A stretch of DNA of 64,000 nt, from the NCBI GenBank assembly GCA_013398055.1, contig VZRS01000483.1, positions 280,290 to 344,289 of the forward strand. The letters are read 5' to 3'. The notes below the pieces were generated by a model that saw only the letters and a list, made by a program, of their open reading frames with translations, was not told where the DNA came from and searched no databases. The first letter of the stretch is position 1, and each line of letters begins with the position of its first letter. Position numbers and translations under genes: made by a program. Of the stretch, positions 35,441-47,911 are shown in pieces. This DNA is from Ifrita kowaldi (Eukaryota > Chordata > Aves > Passeriformes > Cinclosomatidae).

Positions 35441-38278
35441 GCAGGCCGTGGAAAAACCTGGAATCCCAGAAAACACGGCCAGATCCTGCTGGCCTGCTCT
35501 GAGAGCAGCAAACAAACACAAATGCCCGGGATAATGCCTGGAAAAGCCTTTCCCTGGGCATGGTGCTGTGTTCCTGCTCTTTTCCTGCTGGGATTGGAGC
35601 GATGCCGAGCTGGCAGCGCTTCCCTGCCTGGTTCAGAGCTTCAAAGCCTGCTGGTATTTCCTTTGAGTCATCTGGGACAAGAGGCTGATAAGGCTGGGCC
35701 AGGGCTCAGGGAGGTGTCAGAGCCTCTCTGTGCCTGCCTGGAGCTGCAGAGCCCTCCAGGGACATTCCAGGGCTGGATTTCTGCTCTTCTGGGTACAAAC
35801 TGGGATGGCTCCTGGCAGGAAAAGCTCCCTAGAGAAGGTCAAGCCAACAGGAGCCACTTGAAGAACAGATTTCACACCGTGGATGAGGGTTACGATATTC
35901 CAAACCCCGTATCCCAAAGTTTTGCAAACTTCCTCAAGTTTCTCTATGATGTTTCCTCCTTCCAGACCAGGTTTGATGCACATTTCTGACCCTCTGAAGG
36001 TTTGGGAGCACTTTAAGGACTTTTTAAGACAATTTTGTTGTCCCTGTCTGAAGAAGTCAAAGTGAGCACACAAAACACACAGATAAACGCCGGAGTAGCA
36101 TCGCTGTGCCTGACTGTGCTCTGGTTTTGGTGGAATTCCATCGTTCCTTCAGCAGGGAACACGCTCGGTGCTCTGATAAATGTAACAGGATAGAGCCAGG
36201 ACTTGGCATTTCAGCACAGGGTTTGTTCAGAGAGATCCAGGGAAGCTGGAGGAATGAGAGCTTCCACAGGGCTCAGGCAAAAAGCTGCACGGGGTCACTT
36301 CCACCCCTCACTTCCAACTTCCCCTGTGCTTCCCTGAGGTTCTTCCAAGACAAACAAATCCCTGTTTGCCGAGGCTTTCCCAACCCTCCCTCTGACACCA
36401 GAGGAGACAAATTCCCCTTAGGAGCAACTGCTCCTAAGGACTCTCCTGCTGCTGCTTCCTTCCAGATGACTCCAAGATGCCAGGAGGTCCTTCCTGCCCC
36501 ATCCAGTTGGCTTCACTCTGGATGAAGTTGGAGAAAATAAATGGAAATCCCAGCAAAGCTCTCGTGTGCTGCTGAGGGAGCTCTGCTTGGCATTAAAGGG
36601 CAACTGCTGCCAGGCTGCTGCTGAATTCCAGAGTTTTATTTCCTGGGAAAACAAGTGAACCAACAGGGCAGAGCTGCAGCTGGAAGAGGTTGGAGTGGGA
36701 TGGGACTTCCTCACTGCTCCAGGTCCTGTGGCAGTGGGAGAAACCTTTCAGGGCACACAGAGAGAATCTGGGAAATGGGAATTGCTCTGCTGCTGATTTC
36801 CTGCGGGTCCCTGGGCATAATCTTCCCATATTTCCTCTTCTCTTGGTTAAAAAAAATTGTATCGATTCTGTTCCTCTGCTTCTGCAGGGAGCAGTGAGGA
36901 CCTTGAGAGGCCTTCAGTCTTCCAAGTCCTGTAGATAGACAGAAATTTAAATTCACGTGTCAGACCCTGAACCTGGTGCCAAGCAAAGGGATCGAGCTGG
37001 GAGAGGTCATCACAAAATTATGTCTCACTCTGGATTGTGCCAGAAATTCCCTTTGGTTTTCTTTCCGTGGCGAGAGGCTCTGTTTACGTCAGAAAGAATC
37101 TTCAGCCTTTCTGCACCAGGCTGGGAAGCTCACAGAAATCCTGGGATGAGGCCGATGCTGTCCAGGGTCTCGGCCAAATGTGCTGTACAAATCCCGGAGT
37201 TTCCTGCACGTTCCAAGCGTCTCCAGATGAATTTAAGATGTTCAGGATGGAGGAGACGTGGAAAAAGGGGAATAAACCATGGATGGTGTCCTGTACCATC
37301 AGTAGAACATCCATCCTGCACGAGGAGTTTGTAATTCCACTCATATTCCCAGATGGCACCACCAAATGAGGGGAAAACTTCCAAAAACTCCTCGTGGTTT
37401 CAGCTTTAATAACCCTGATCCCACCTTTCCTTAGTCTGGAAGAGCAGGATGTGTAAAGGTCCTTGACACTGGACTGACAATTTATTTTCTTATCATCTGA
37501 AGCATTACCAAGTCTTGTCTTCCTCTCCTTCTGATCAGCCTTCCATTGGAAAGGAAAAAGAGAATTCCAGAAAACACCTCCCAGCAGAAAGCAGGAACAT
37601 AAAGAAGGATCCCAAGGAGGTTTTTATACAGGTGACCAAACTTTTACCTCCATGGATGGTGTGGGAACTTTTCCCAGTTGTTCTGCACACCTGGAACAGG
37701 AGGAAAAGTCTATTTTTCCATGGGGTTTTTTTTCAGGAATCCTGCTTTTAATTGAGTTTTGGATAGAGGAGTTCAGCACTAAAAATATTTATCTGTCAGT
37801 CTTATCATAACCAGGAATCAGTAAATGCCTTCTAAATCTTGCCTTTATACAGAAAACAAACCTGTTTTTCCATATGGAATAGATTTATGTTAGTCCTTCA
37901 GTCTAACTTTTGTGTCTAAAGTAGGAAATCCCCAGTTTTTACGGATTTACCTTTCAGATTATGAAATATTCCTCTTGGCCCTTAGAAACCCATTCAGTTG
38001 TGCTTTTCTTGTGGCAAACAAGAAGAGATATCACCCCTATCATAAATGAGTTTTGTTTTTCTTTCACATTAAGTGCTTTGTGTCCTTAGGAAAAGCAGAG
38101 ACACATCCAAAAGGTCCTTTCCATGCATTTTTTAATGCACAGTTTTCCTCATTACCTGCAAGCTCAGAGCCCAGTTAGGATTTCCAGGAGTTCTCCGAGC
38201 TACAACTCTGAAATGTAGGATTTAAAATGCAAGGAGAAATTACAGCCGCAAGCTCCTTTCAGTGCTCACAAATGCAAA

Positions 38279-38333
38279 CCTTCCCTGGATGCAGGATAAG
38301 GATTCCCCTTCCCTGGATGCAGGATATGGATTT
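38279..38333. repeat. 28-bp tandem repeat, 2 copies
   Basis: CCTTCCCTGGATGCAGGATA starts at 38279 and 38307. The copies differ by one or two bases. Confidence 0.9.
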
Positions 38334-41300
38334 CATGTTGTTTTCTTATTAAAACACTTTGGGACTCTCGACCTTCCTACCCTACATGGTCAGATATGAA
38401 GACAATTCCCGGCTTGGAGCAGTGCCAGCTGATGGCCCAATCATTCCTCAGGGCAGCGTGTTCCATGCCCTGAGGATGGAACGTGTGGGAACCCAAAGTG
38501 CAGAGAATAATTCTCTGCCTGTTTTGAAGGGTTCTACCATCCTGGACAACACTGGTTTTGACCTTCGTCCATGGAGAAAATTACCAACCCTCTGGGGAGA
38601 ATTTGAATCTACACTGGTGTGAACGAGGTGATAGGGTAGTTCACAAGATTGTCACAGGGTGAAAAAATTAGAGATTTTGGGTTTGTTAATGTAGTAAATA
38701 GATAAAAACTTCAAAATGGAGGATTGTTGTTGTTCTCCAGGCCTCCTTCTTCTTCTTCTACTGCTCCATATTCTGCAGTAAAAGTAATTCAGGGTGATTG
38801 GATGAAAAATCCCGCAGTTCCTGTGCACACAAGAGGGTGATTTACTGAACATTGGTAGAAAAGCGAAAATATGTTTCGTTTTAAGCTTTCATTTGGTGAT
38901 TTGCCTTTAAAAGGGCTGGGTAATCTTGATAACAGGGGCTTTCTTCTGCATTCTTTGCTGGGTGCTGTGTCCAGCACTCTGCTCCTCTGATAAGACTTAA
39001 TAAAACAACGATCTGGAAGCAAAGAATCTGAAGACTCCTCTCATCTTTTCAACTTTCTGGCCAGGACTCTACAAATCCCCCTCATCAGGGGGGATTCCAT
39101 AAATCACGGTAAAGTGATAGAGCGCAGGATGGAAATCCAAGAGGATGAGTTGGATTTCTACCCTGCGGAATTGTTCTGAACATGGAGCCAAGCCCAGCTC
39201 CGCTGGGATGGAGGATTTTAGGGATATCCCTTGGAGAGTGGCTGCAGAGCCATCTTCTCCTGCTGCCTGACAGGAAGCTGTAACAGGATCCCAGAGGAAT
39301 CACCTTTCCAAGGCAGGGAGAGCACAAGGTTCATCCTCGTGGAATACCAAGAACAGGAGCTCTGGAGCAGGCAAACAGAAGCTGGAATGTCTTATAATTA
39401 CAGGTGCTGCCTGAGCACTGACAAATTAATTATTAGATAAAAATTCCCTCTAATTGCACATTGCTTCTTCCCTCTCATTCCACCTTTTCCTCTGCCTGCA
39501 TCCATGGGAACATTTATCCCCAGAATTCCCTCTCTGTGAGCTCACACATCCCATCCCAGTGTGCTGGAAAATGAACCTTTAATCTGAGAGGGAGAAATTC
39601 CTTCCAAAACAATAAGGAAAGAGCTGCTCCTCTCTTGGAAATAGGTGAAAACATTTGCAGCAGCCATTTTATTTCTTTCCTCCTTGTTTTTCCTACCCCA
39701 TTAACATGTTTTAAAGTTAATTACGATATTCCTGTTGTCGGCAAGGCTCTGAAAGGGACTCACTGCATCTCTGGTCCACTCTAAGGCAAATTTTCCCTTC
39801 TCTCCTGAAGCACTGCAGGGATAATAAAAAAATCTTCCACAGGGCATTAAAATTTTCCTTCCCACCATCAGTTGTGAGTCATGTCCAGGCACAGAGGTTT
39901 TCCTTGGGGAACAGAGGAGGTTCATTAACACCCACAGCAGCTCCTCCAGCCTGTGGTGCTCAACACCCTCACTCATCCCATTTGTCCCTTCAGATCCAGT
40001 CCCTGCAGCTCTACTTTAATAAAACAAATGTTCGCCCTTAGGAGGATTCCTGATTTTCTTAAATCTTGTGTCTTCTTCCAAGAAAGGCCCTTTAGGCTGC
40101 TCTTTTTAGTCCTCTGCTGTCCTGAACTATAGGAACAAAAGGGGTTTTAATCAAGATCTCCCAACTATTCCGAGCCTGGAGCACAGAGAGGTGCAGGGAG
40201 CAGGTGCAGAGGTGTGGTTTGTGACCTTGGGTGCAGGCAGGCACAGATTTGCTGACCTAAAGGAATTAAAATGTGAAGAAGTAGATGAATGAACCAGGAA
40301 AATCCAGAATATTCAGGGAACCTCCTGCCTAAAGCAGAGAGCCCCAGGATGTTCCCTGTTCCTCTCCTGCAGAAAGGATGGCAGTGGTGCCTTCCAGGCC
40401 TTTCCCTGCCCCAGGGCTCTCCCAGCTCCCTGGCTCTGCATCCTTAACATCTCTGATGCCACTGCTGGCAGCTCAGGAGCAGGAACATGGGGATTAAAGG
40501 AACATTTCCTGTGAAAGGGACACCCAGGTGCACATGGCCTGGATCCCAGAGCCCTCCTGCACTCCAGAGCTGTTCCCTGTGGTTGTTGGAGGGCTCATAA
40601 CCAAGTTCCTGCCCTGTTCTGATGGTGTTGGAGGGTTCATCACCAAGTTCCTACCCCGTTCTGATGGTGTCTCACAGAAGGCTCCAGGTAGGAATATTTT
40701 CTTGCCCTCCCCTGTGGCACTGGCAGGATTTGAATGCCCCAGCTCCAGGCCCTGCACAAATTTGGAAAGATTTTATCTCCAGAGAAGCAACGAAGAGCTG
40801 AGGGCTGGGTGTCTCAGGGCTGGGCCAGACTCTGGAATTCCTCCCCCCACAGCGAAATTCCTGTGAACTGGGGTCTCCCACATCTCCCACCAAAGCTGCT
40901 GACTTCATTTATAACAACAATAACCCAGACTGTGAGGACTGGGTAATTAATGAGCTTTAAATCTTTGGGGGAAAGGAAAGCATGGCTGACTTGGCTGGTG
41001 ATGACAGTGCTGAGGCCAGACCCACAGCCTGCCTGTCCCACTCTTGCTCTGGAGGAGGAGGTTGTTTCTCTTGGCACCACATTCCAGAGAGATGCAGCCA
41101 CTCCAAGCTCCTTCACCTGCTCCAAGAAACCATCCACATCCATGGCTGGGAAAGCTGGACTCAAGCTGCCAGCAGGTAAAGATGAGGGGTGCTGTTTATT
41201 TTAGTTTAGCTTATTTAAAGCCCTATAATTACTTTTCATCTGGCTTTATCCATAATTATTTATTCTGGGCTTTGTGCAGGATTTTCCCTTTTCAAACTGC

Positions 41301-42554
41301 ACCCACTTGAACTCGGCAGCTGCCTTAATTCATGCCATAGGAATGAGCTGAGATTTCCAGGGAAAGGGAATGCAAACCTTCCTGTGAAATCGGCTACAGC
41401 CACCCTGCAGCTCTAAATCCAGACAGGGACAAGGCTCTTTTCCAGTTGAGAAGTCTGGGATGCACTGCCCGACATCAGACACTGGATCTGTCCCACACCT
41501 CCCTGTGCCTGTAAAATCCCCCACGGCCTTTTAACCTCAGCCAGGCCCTCAGGAAGCAATTTCAGGAGAATGGGAATCTCAGGAGAGAAGCCAGGTGGGC
41601 TGCCAGGAGCCTCATGGATGAAACTGCAGCGGCCTGGAGGGAAGAATTCATCCCCACGAGAGCTCAGTGGCATTTCTGCCTTTTCCCCTCCTAAAATCCC
41701 AACCCAGACCCACGTTTGCATCCCGCCCAGCGTTTGGGCAATGCAGCATCTCCCTCCTTGCTCCTCCGGGACACCTTTCCCTGCTTCCCACTTCCACCAG
41801 AGGGTTCCACAAGTGATTATGAAACCAAATGGCTTCGACCTTTGAAGTGGGGAATCAATGGCCGGGCAGGGCTCGATTCCCTGCGGGAATATTTACGGGC
41901 ACAGCAGGAAGGTTGCAGGAATTTCTTTCATTCCGGGGAGAAGGCAGGCAGCCAGCACTGTGATGTGCTCATCTCAAACATTCAAATCTTCGTTTTTATC
42001 TCGGTTTACCTGGCCTGGCCTTCTGCCCTGCCCTGCCCTGGGGAGCAGCTCAGCTGCAGGAGGGAAGAGATATTTTGAGGAGGGGGAAATATTCCTGGAA
42101 CTGGAAATGTCAGCGGAGAAAACTTCTCTCAGGGATTTCTCGTGGTCCCCATGGACTCAGAGCTGGACACGGGTGACTCCGAGAGAAAATTGCAGGCACA
42201 GAGGTTGGTTCCTGGAGAATTTCTCTTCTGCAGCAACATCTCCAGGGGTGCAATCAAACCGCCCTCAGACAGGCACCAGGAGGGACTTTTTAAGGCAAAA
42301 AGCTGAGCCTTTGATACTTTCCAGTGAACTGAGGGAGAACATTCCTGTTTTCTGGGAAATGGGGCGGAATTCTGGAGGATTCAAGGTTCTAAAAACGTTG
42401 AGTCTGTGCCTCCATGGAAAAGGTGAATAGTGGAGTAGGAGAGGTAGGAATTGCAGGTTCTCTGGTCGGACTTGGAGCTATTTTTTATCCCAAATATTCT
42501 GCCGGGAGCCGGCGGAAGGGGCGAATTTGAGCTTGCCGGGGCTAATTTTAGCAC

Positions 42555-42787
42555 GAGGCAGCCTTACACCATTTCCCTCCGGGCTGGCAACATCCAAAAA
42601 AAAATTAGCATAAAATCAAGGCCAGATTAAAATCGCCCAATTACCACCGCCAGCAAATAAAAACCATCGCCAGAGATGTAATCTATTGTGCCATTAAATC
42701 CCGGTACCACACAAAGCCCCGTCCTAGATACCATCTCCGAGGTGGATGCCGCACACAATTGCCGATCTAAAAGCAATTACTGGCATT
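42555..42787. promoter_or_regulatory. Candidate conserved non-coding element
   Basis: A repeat-free block with unusual texture: CAAGGCCAGATTAAAATCGC, CCAATTACCACCGCC, GATGTAATCTATTGTGCC and TGCCGATCTAAAAGC. It combines retained CpGs with TAAT/ATTA and CAAT cores. Of all intergenic segments here it looks least like neutral avian DNA. It lies 5.1 kb upstream of ADRB2. Conservation needs an alignment. Confidence 0.32.
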
Positions 42788-42881
42788 GTTTAAGGAGTTA
42801 AACTGGGTTTGTTTAAAGAGTTAAACTGGGTTTGTTTAAGGAGTTTAAACTGGGTTTGTTTGAGGAGTTTAAACTGGGTTT
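42788..42881. repeat. 23/24-bp minisatellite, 4 copies
   Basis: The unit reads GTTTAAGGAGTTAAACTGGG plus TTT, with copies starting at 42788, 42811, 42834 and 42858. The last two units carry one extra T. Each unit holds the near-palindrome GAGTTTAAACT. The array adjoins the candidate conserved element directly. Confidence 0.95.
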
Positions 42882-43149
42882 GTCTGACACTCCAGAGGGA
42901 CTGAGGTGGGGAAAGAGCCCGGGTGGTGCCTTTCGCTTCCAGGGGCTGCTCTGCCTTCAGCGCCAGTTCATGAATGAGAAAATGAGGACGGAATATCAAA
43001 GGTGGGATGTGCGATAGGGGCTGGGAATGGGCTGCGGAATTCCCCTGGAATGACTCAAACAGGGTTCACATCACGGCCAGGCTGAGAGGGAGCGAGCGGT
43101 GGAAGGGTGGAGAGGGAATTCTGCCTCTTGGACACCCCACTCGGACACC

Positions 43150-43260
43150 TTCGTGCTTCCCACCCTTCTTGCGACCAGACTCGGTCCCTAATTAAGCAAA
43201 TGAGATGACGGTAACCAATTAAACAACAATCTTTGCATGGTCTGGGAGTGGCTGTGTCCA
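43150..43260. promoter_or_regulatory. Candidate regulatory element, A/T-core cluster
   Basis: CCCTAATTAAGCAAATGAG, GGTAACCAATTAAACAAC and AATCTTTGCATGGTC are packed in about 60 bases. They give homeodomain, CCAAT and octamer/SOX-like words next to CpG-containing flanks. The clustering is suggestive but unproven. Confidence 0.25.
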
Positions 43261-44689
43261 GGATTCTCAGTGTGATGGTTTTTCTCAAACCCATTCACTT
43301 TTAAAGGATCCTCCTGTCCCCCAAATCTTGCAGAACTCAGCCAGTGACTTTCTTTTAGGGCATCCGTTCACTTCACTTCCACGCTCAGAGCAAAACCCCT
43401 GTGACAATTCCCACTGGAACAGCCCAGTGCCTGTGTAAAATGGGAAGACTGATGGTTCAGCCAGGCAGAGTTGAGACAAGCCTGGGAGTAACCTAAGCCC
43501 CTTTTGAACTGTGATTTTCTTTTTCCAGCAAGCTTTTTAGGGAAAGGATGGGACCTTTTACATTGTAGCCACAGAGAAAACCAAACCTTTTAGGACTCTC
43601 TTGTGAGTTGCTCCAAAAGAACTGACAGACAGCAGTGGATGCCCTCTTAACACGCCTGGAGGAATAAGGAATTGCTGCTTGTGCTTCCTTGAGGGAAAAC
43701 AGAAAATCATGGGCACAACGACTGCAAAGGTCCGTGGGATCCAGCAGGAAAAGGTGATTAAACCAAATTCAACCCTCTTGCGTTTGCCCCAGAGGAAGAA
43801 CATCCCTGCAGCACCCACCACGGCCATCCCACCCTGCAGCAATTCCTCCACAATCCATCCCCTCGCAGCTGAGGCAAAGCTCAGCAGCCACTCAGCTATT
43901 TTGGGTTTGATACGAGGCAGATTTGATAAGAAAGCTCTCAGGAAAAACCAAATTTCCTCTTGGACTCGGCAGAACTGGGCACACATTCCGGCACACGGAG
44001 TTCCTTTTCCTACAAGCTCATGCAGCAGCCTTCTAAAATTAGGAGTGAGGTGGAGATCTGCCCTCCTTGCTTACAGAACCTGTGTCCTCAGCTCCAGAAC
44101 TCACCTTGGGGGCACAGCAGGCCCTCCTGGATGGAGAGGTGGAGAGGGCTGTGCTGTTTCCATGGAATATCTCCTGTATCCATGGCCATTATTCCCTCGG
44201 GTACTGGAAGGCTGCAGTTACGTCCCCAGAGAAAGGCACAGGTGACCCACACGAAGTGTCCCAGTCCCTCCTGACGGCCACAGCCGGCACATCCAGAGGA
44301 ATGCAGCAGGAAAAAGAGGGGAAACAGAGGGAATCCCAACTGCCAGGTTGTCCAAAGGGTGCCCGGTGTGGCTCGGGATGGGCAGCAGGGGCTGGCGTGA
44401 GCCGGCAGCCGGAGGAGGAGCGATCCCTCCCCGCTCTCCGCATCCCGCTGCTGCCTCCTCACACCCTCCCCGCGGCGACACCACTTCCCTACAAGGAATT
44501 TCACAAATTCCTCTGCCGCCAAACGCTGTTTTTATTGAGGATTGCCACTTCCGAGCGCTTGCCAAGGGCCTGATCTGGGCAGGCTGCTTAACTCCAGAGT
44601 GTTCGTGATAAACATCTGGGCAGGCAGGGTTTAAGGAGCTGCCAGCATCCAGCCCCTCACAGTCCTCAGGAAAGTCTTCCATGCCCCAA

Positions 44690-44860
44690 AGGCCGGCTGT
44701 TTATTCCAATTAATGTCAGTTGGGCTGATAAAAGTGATTATTTCTCTCTCCCAGCCCTGCTTTCACATTGATCCCACCGGCTGCTCTTCAAATGTCACTC
44801 AGCGAGGAGGGAGCACACATCCAATTATGAAAAGGGAAAAGATCAGCGTGATGACAAAGC
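44690..44860. promoter_or_regulatory. Candidate conserved non-coding element
   Basis: TTCCAATTAATGTCAGTTGG, CTGATAAAAGTGATTATTTC and CACATCCAATTATGAAAAGG form a repeat-free block with GATA-like and homeodomain-like cores. Nothing more can be inferred from one sequence. Confidence 0.2.
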
Positions 44861-47350
44861 ACCAGTGGGGCATGAAACAAATGAGATGTGTCTGGTTTTG
44901 ACACCTTCCAAGCTGAAGAAACCCAGAAGGAGGCATTTTGGGGTTCCCCCTCTCCCAAAAAAAAATTCAAACTGAACTGTGTTCATAACATCTCTGAGGT
45001 TTGGTGTTGTATTTATTCAAAGAAGAAGCCTTGAAGCTGCTGGACATCTAATAATTACTCAAAAGCACAGGTAAAGTCATGCAAACCTCAAGAGCAAGTC
45101 AGACTTGGGGTGATGGAATTTATTTTCATGTGAGGCAAATTCCTGCCTTTTTTTGTGGAACCTGTGGTCACTTGTCCCACTCAGTGAGGACCGCAGCTGT
45201 GTAGTCAAAGGCAAAATTCAGCTCAAGCCATGGGCCCATCCTGCCACATCTAAAAGGTGAACAAAGATTGCCAAAGAGGAAATCGAAGGAGAAAATCAAG
45301 GAACAAAAATCAGCCTTGCTCTGCTTCCTCCAGCACGGCCTCTTAACCAAAGCCCAGGCTGAGGTTTCTTCGAGCAGAGCACAACAAGGACAAAATATCG
45401 AGCTGTAAACGGGGCTGGCTCATCCCTGCACCCTGGGCCATAGATTTCCAGAGTCCTGCAGCAGCCTCTGGAGAGGGATTGCCAGAGACAGGGATTCCTG
45501 GGTAAAACACTTGTTGCAAAGCAGAGAACTCGGCTTAGTCTCTCTCAGAGCTGGGGTTTCCCACCACATCCCCAAATCTGCTTCTCCTCCTGGCAGGGCC
45601 CAGTGCTTCCCGCAAGGCTGAACTTCTGTAGGATGAACAGCTGTACGTTTATTAGGATTGGGGACTTAACTCTTTTGGAGTGCTTGGATTTGGTGTCAGA
45701 ATACTCAGAAAGAGCCCAGCAAACTCACCTGGTCACTACCTGACACCTCAGGTGCCTCCTAGAGCTGTCACACCAGCTCTTACAAAAAAAGGGGGAACAG
45801 GGAGTTGAGCAAAGGTGTAGTTCCCACACCTTCTGCTTTTCCTTCTGGTTCTGCACTATGCTCCCACTACTGCATCTCCTCCGTGCCCCTGCTCTTCCAG
45901 AGGCTTTTGGCCGTGTTTTTCCTGCAAGATGAACGCTGCTGGCCTGGGGCAGAGGGTGGGAATGGATATTGCACCCAGCCAGGGCTCTCTGAGCCCCTGT
46001 GGGCCACAGCCCTGCCGGGGTGATGTCTGTGAAAGCCTCGGTGCCACAAACCGAACCCAGCAGGTCCCAGCTGTACCTGGGTGTGAGTGCAGGGAGTGAT
46101 GGCCCCGTTTATCTTATTTATCTTCTGGGCAGGGGAAGCTCCAGGTAATTAGCTCAGGTCACTAGCTCCTCCCAGCGCCCCTGCTTTCCCAGGTGTCTGC
46201 AGTGGGAGGGGGTGACTTCTGGATCTTCTGTTCATATCTCTTCGTTTTTAAACCTCTGAGGTGTGGGGAGGCAGAGGGGGAGTGTGGAAAGAGCAGGGAA
46301 GCCACCGGTTCCGGGAGGTCCCTGCTGAGACAGACACTTCATACCACTGAAACTGCCTTTAATGTCATTTCCTGATTCCAGTACCGCATCTGCCCCTCTG
46401 CTTTAAACCACAAAACTTCCCCCCTTCTCTATAAATATTCCCAGCACAGCCAGACATGGACACCCAGCGGGCTGTGGTGTGGGGACAGTGGGGCAGAGAC
46501 AGCGAAAAATGGGAAACCTGGCCCTGGCACCTGGCCCTCGGCACCGCAGTACTGCAGGAAAAATGAGGCAGAATCGTGCAAACCCATCAGATCCCAAGAG
46601 CTGATGAGTTTCAGATAAGATTCGACGTTGATAAGTGTTTAATTGCCAACAGAGGCAGGAGTCTGGCACTGCCTGTGCCATGGGAGGGCCAAAGTGCTGC
46701 ATCCAACCTGGGACCGACCTGCAGCTGCTGCTGTGGCATTGGGGTAATCTGGGCAGAAACGATTCTTTGTTTTCCCCCTTTTTGTGGCACAGGGAAGTTT
46801 TAGAAGCACAGCTTTCAGCTGTCACCTCTGAAAGCCCCGGAGCCAGCAGAGTGAGATGTGTCTCTGGGAGAGCATTGTTGGTTCAGAGGGATGGCAGAAA
46901 TGAAACTCCAGAGGCAGCGTTATCTCCTGTCAGGCTAAAAGGAACTTTTCAGGATTCCTTCGCCCTTATTTAGCAAATTTGTTTGTTTTGGAGGGAAATA
47001 TTTGATAGTGCCTGGCTGCAGCATGGCCGGCCACAGTGGCCCGTGGTCACTCCCTGCCTGGTCAGTGCTCCCAGGAGTGAGGGGGGTCTCTATACTTGAC
47101 CAGCTCTGAGGTTTCTGTGGTTCCTGCACTTGGATGCACCCCACAACCGGAGTGCAGCAACAGCACCGAGCTGGGGACTGACAGGGATGGGGACCTGTGA
47201 CATCCTGTCACGAGGTGTCACCAACGAGGATGGGCTGCCAGGGGTTCTCCAGTGCCAGGAGCCGCAGAGTCCTCAGGGTGTCCTGGTGACACCCAGGGAG
47301 CCCACAGAGGGCGTGGGTGAGGTGGGGACACTCCGGGCAGGGAGCGTGGG

Positions 47351-47384
47351 GACATTTGTGACACAGGGACATTTGTGACACAGG
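47351..47384. repeat. 17-bp tandem repeat, 2 copies
   Basis: GACATTTGTGACACAGG is repeated exactly at 47351 and 47368 in the GC-rich approach to ADRB2. Confidence 0.95.
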
Positions 47385-47504
47385 GAGTGCACGTGGGGCA
47401 CTGCAGGCAGAGGGCACGGGGACACGGCAGTGCGCGGAAAGCACAGGGTCACCCTGGGGCGGGGGACAGGAGAACACCGCGAGCAGGGGGTGGGGTGGGG
47501 GGCA

Positions 47505-47890
47505 NNNNNNNNNNNNNNNNNNNNNNNNNNNNNNNNNNNNNNNNNNNNNNNNNNNNNNNNNNNNNNNNNNNNNNNNNNNNNNNNNNNNNNNNNNNNNNNN
47601 NNNNNNNNNNNNNNNNNNNNNNNNNNNNNNNNNNNNNNNNNNNNNNNNNNNNNNNNNNNNNNNNNNNNNNNNNNNNNNNNNNNNNNNNNNNNNNNNNNNN
47701 NNNNNNNNNNNNNNNNNNNNNNNNNNNNNNNNNNNNNNNNNNNNNNNNNNNNNNNNNNNNNNNNNNNNNNNNNNNNNNNNNNNNNNNNNNNNNNNNNNNN
47801 NNNNNNNNNNNNNNNNNNNNNNNNNNNNNNNNNNNNNNNNNNNNNNNNNNNNNNNNNNNNNNNNNNNNNNNNNNNNNNNNNNNNNNNNNN
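47505..47890. other. Assembly gap of 386 N
   Basis: A continuous run of N separates a G-rich edge (47486-47502, GGGGGTGGGGTGGGGGG) from the ADRB2 start region. The length may be an estimate. It hides the proximal promoter and most of the 5' leader, including the place where mammalian ADRB2 carries a short upstream reading frame. Confidence 0.98.
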
Positions 47891-47911
47891 CCCCGGGGCT
47901 GTCGCCGGGCC

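Larger units (their letters stand above)
33094..42554. other. Intergenic DNA, no gene recognised
   Basis: About 9.5 kb with no gene recognised. It contains a possible CR1 trace at 34345-34418, a palindromic CRE at 35433-35440 and a 28-bp tandem repeat at 38279-38333. Otherwise only chance open frames and A/T-rich patches are seen. Confidence 0.45.
42882..47504. other. Intergenic DNA upstream of ADRB2
   Basis: No gene recognised. Two candidate regulatory segments (43150-43260, 44690-44860) and a 17-bp tandem repeat at 47351-47384 are listed separately. GC content rises from about 47.2 kb toward the gap, as expected when approaching the CpG island of ADRB2. Confidence 0.5.

Noticed and set aside
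43558..43986. 142-codon minus-strand frame with two hydrophobic stretches
   Set aside because: The hydrophobic runs hint at membrane segments, but no family signature is recognisable and no start context or splice structure supports it. A protein-database search would be decisive.
1..47504. Exons of HTR4, the usual neighbour upstream of ADRB2
   Set aside because: No HTR4-like transmembrane segment was seen in any listed frame on the minus strand. Small exons without a methionine could have been missed, so absence is not proven.
47375..47911. Possible N-terminal extension of ADRB2 upstream of 47912
   Set aside because: The frame stays open only because it crosses the N gap. The ATG at 47912 has a good Kozak context and yields an N-terminus of the expected length with two sequons.
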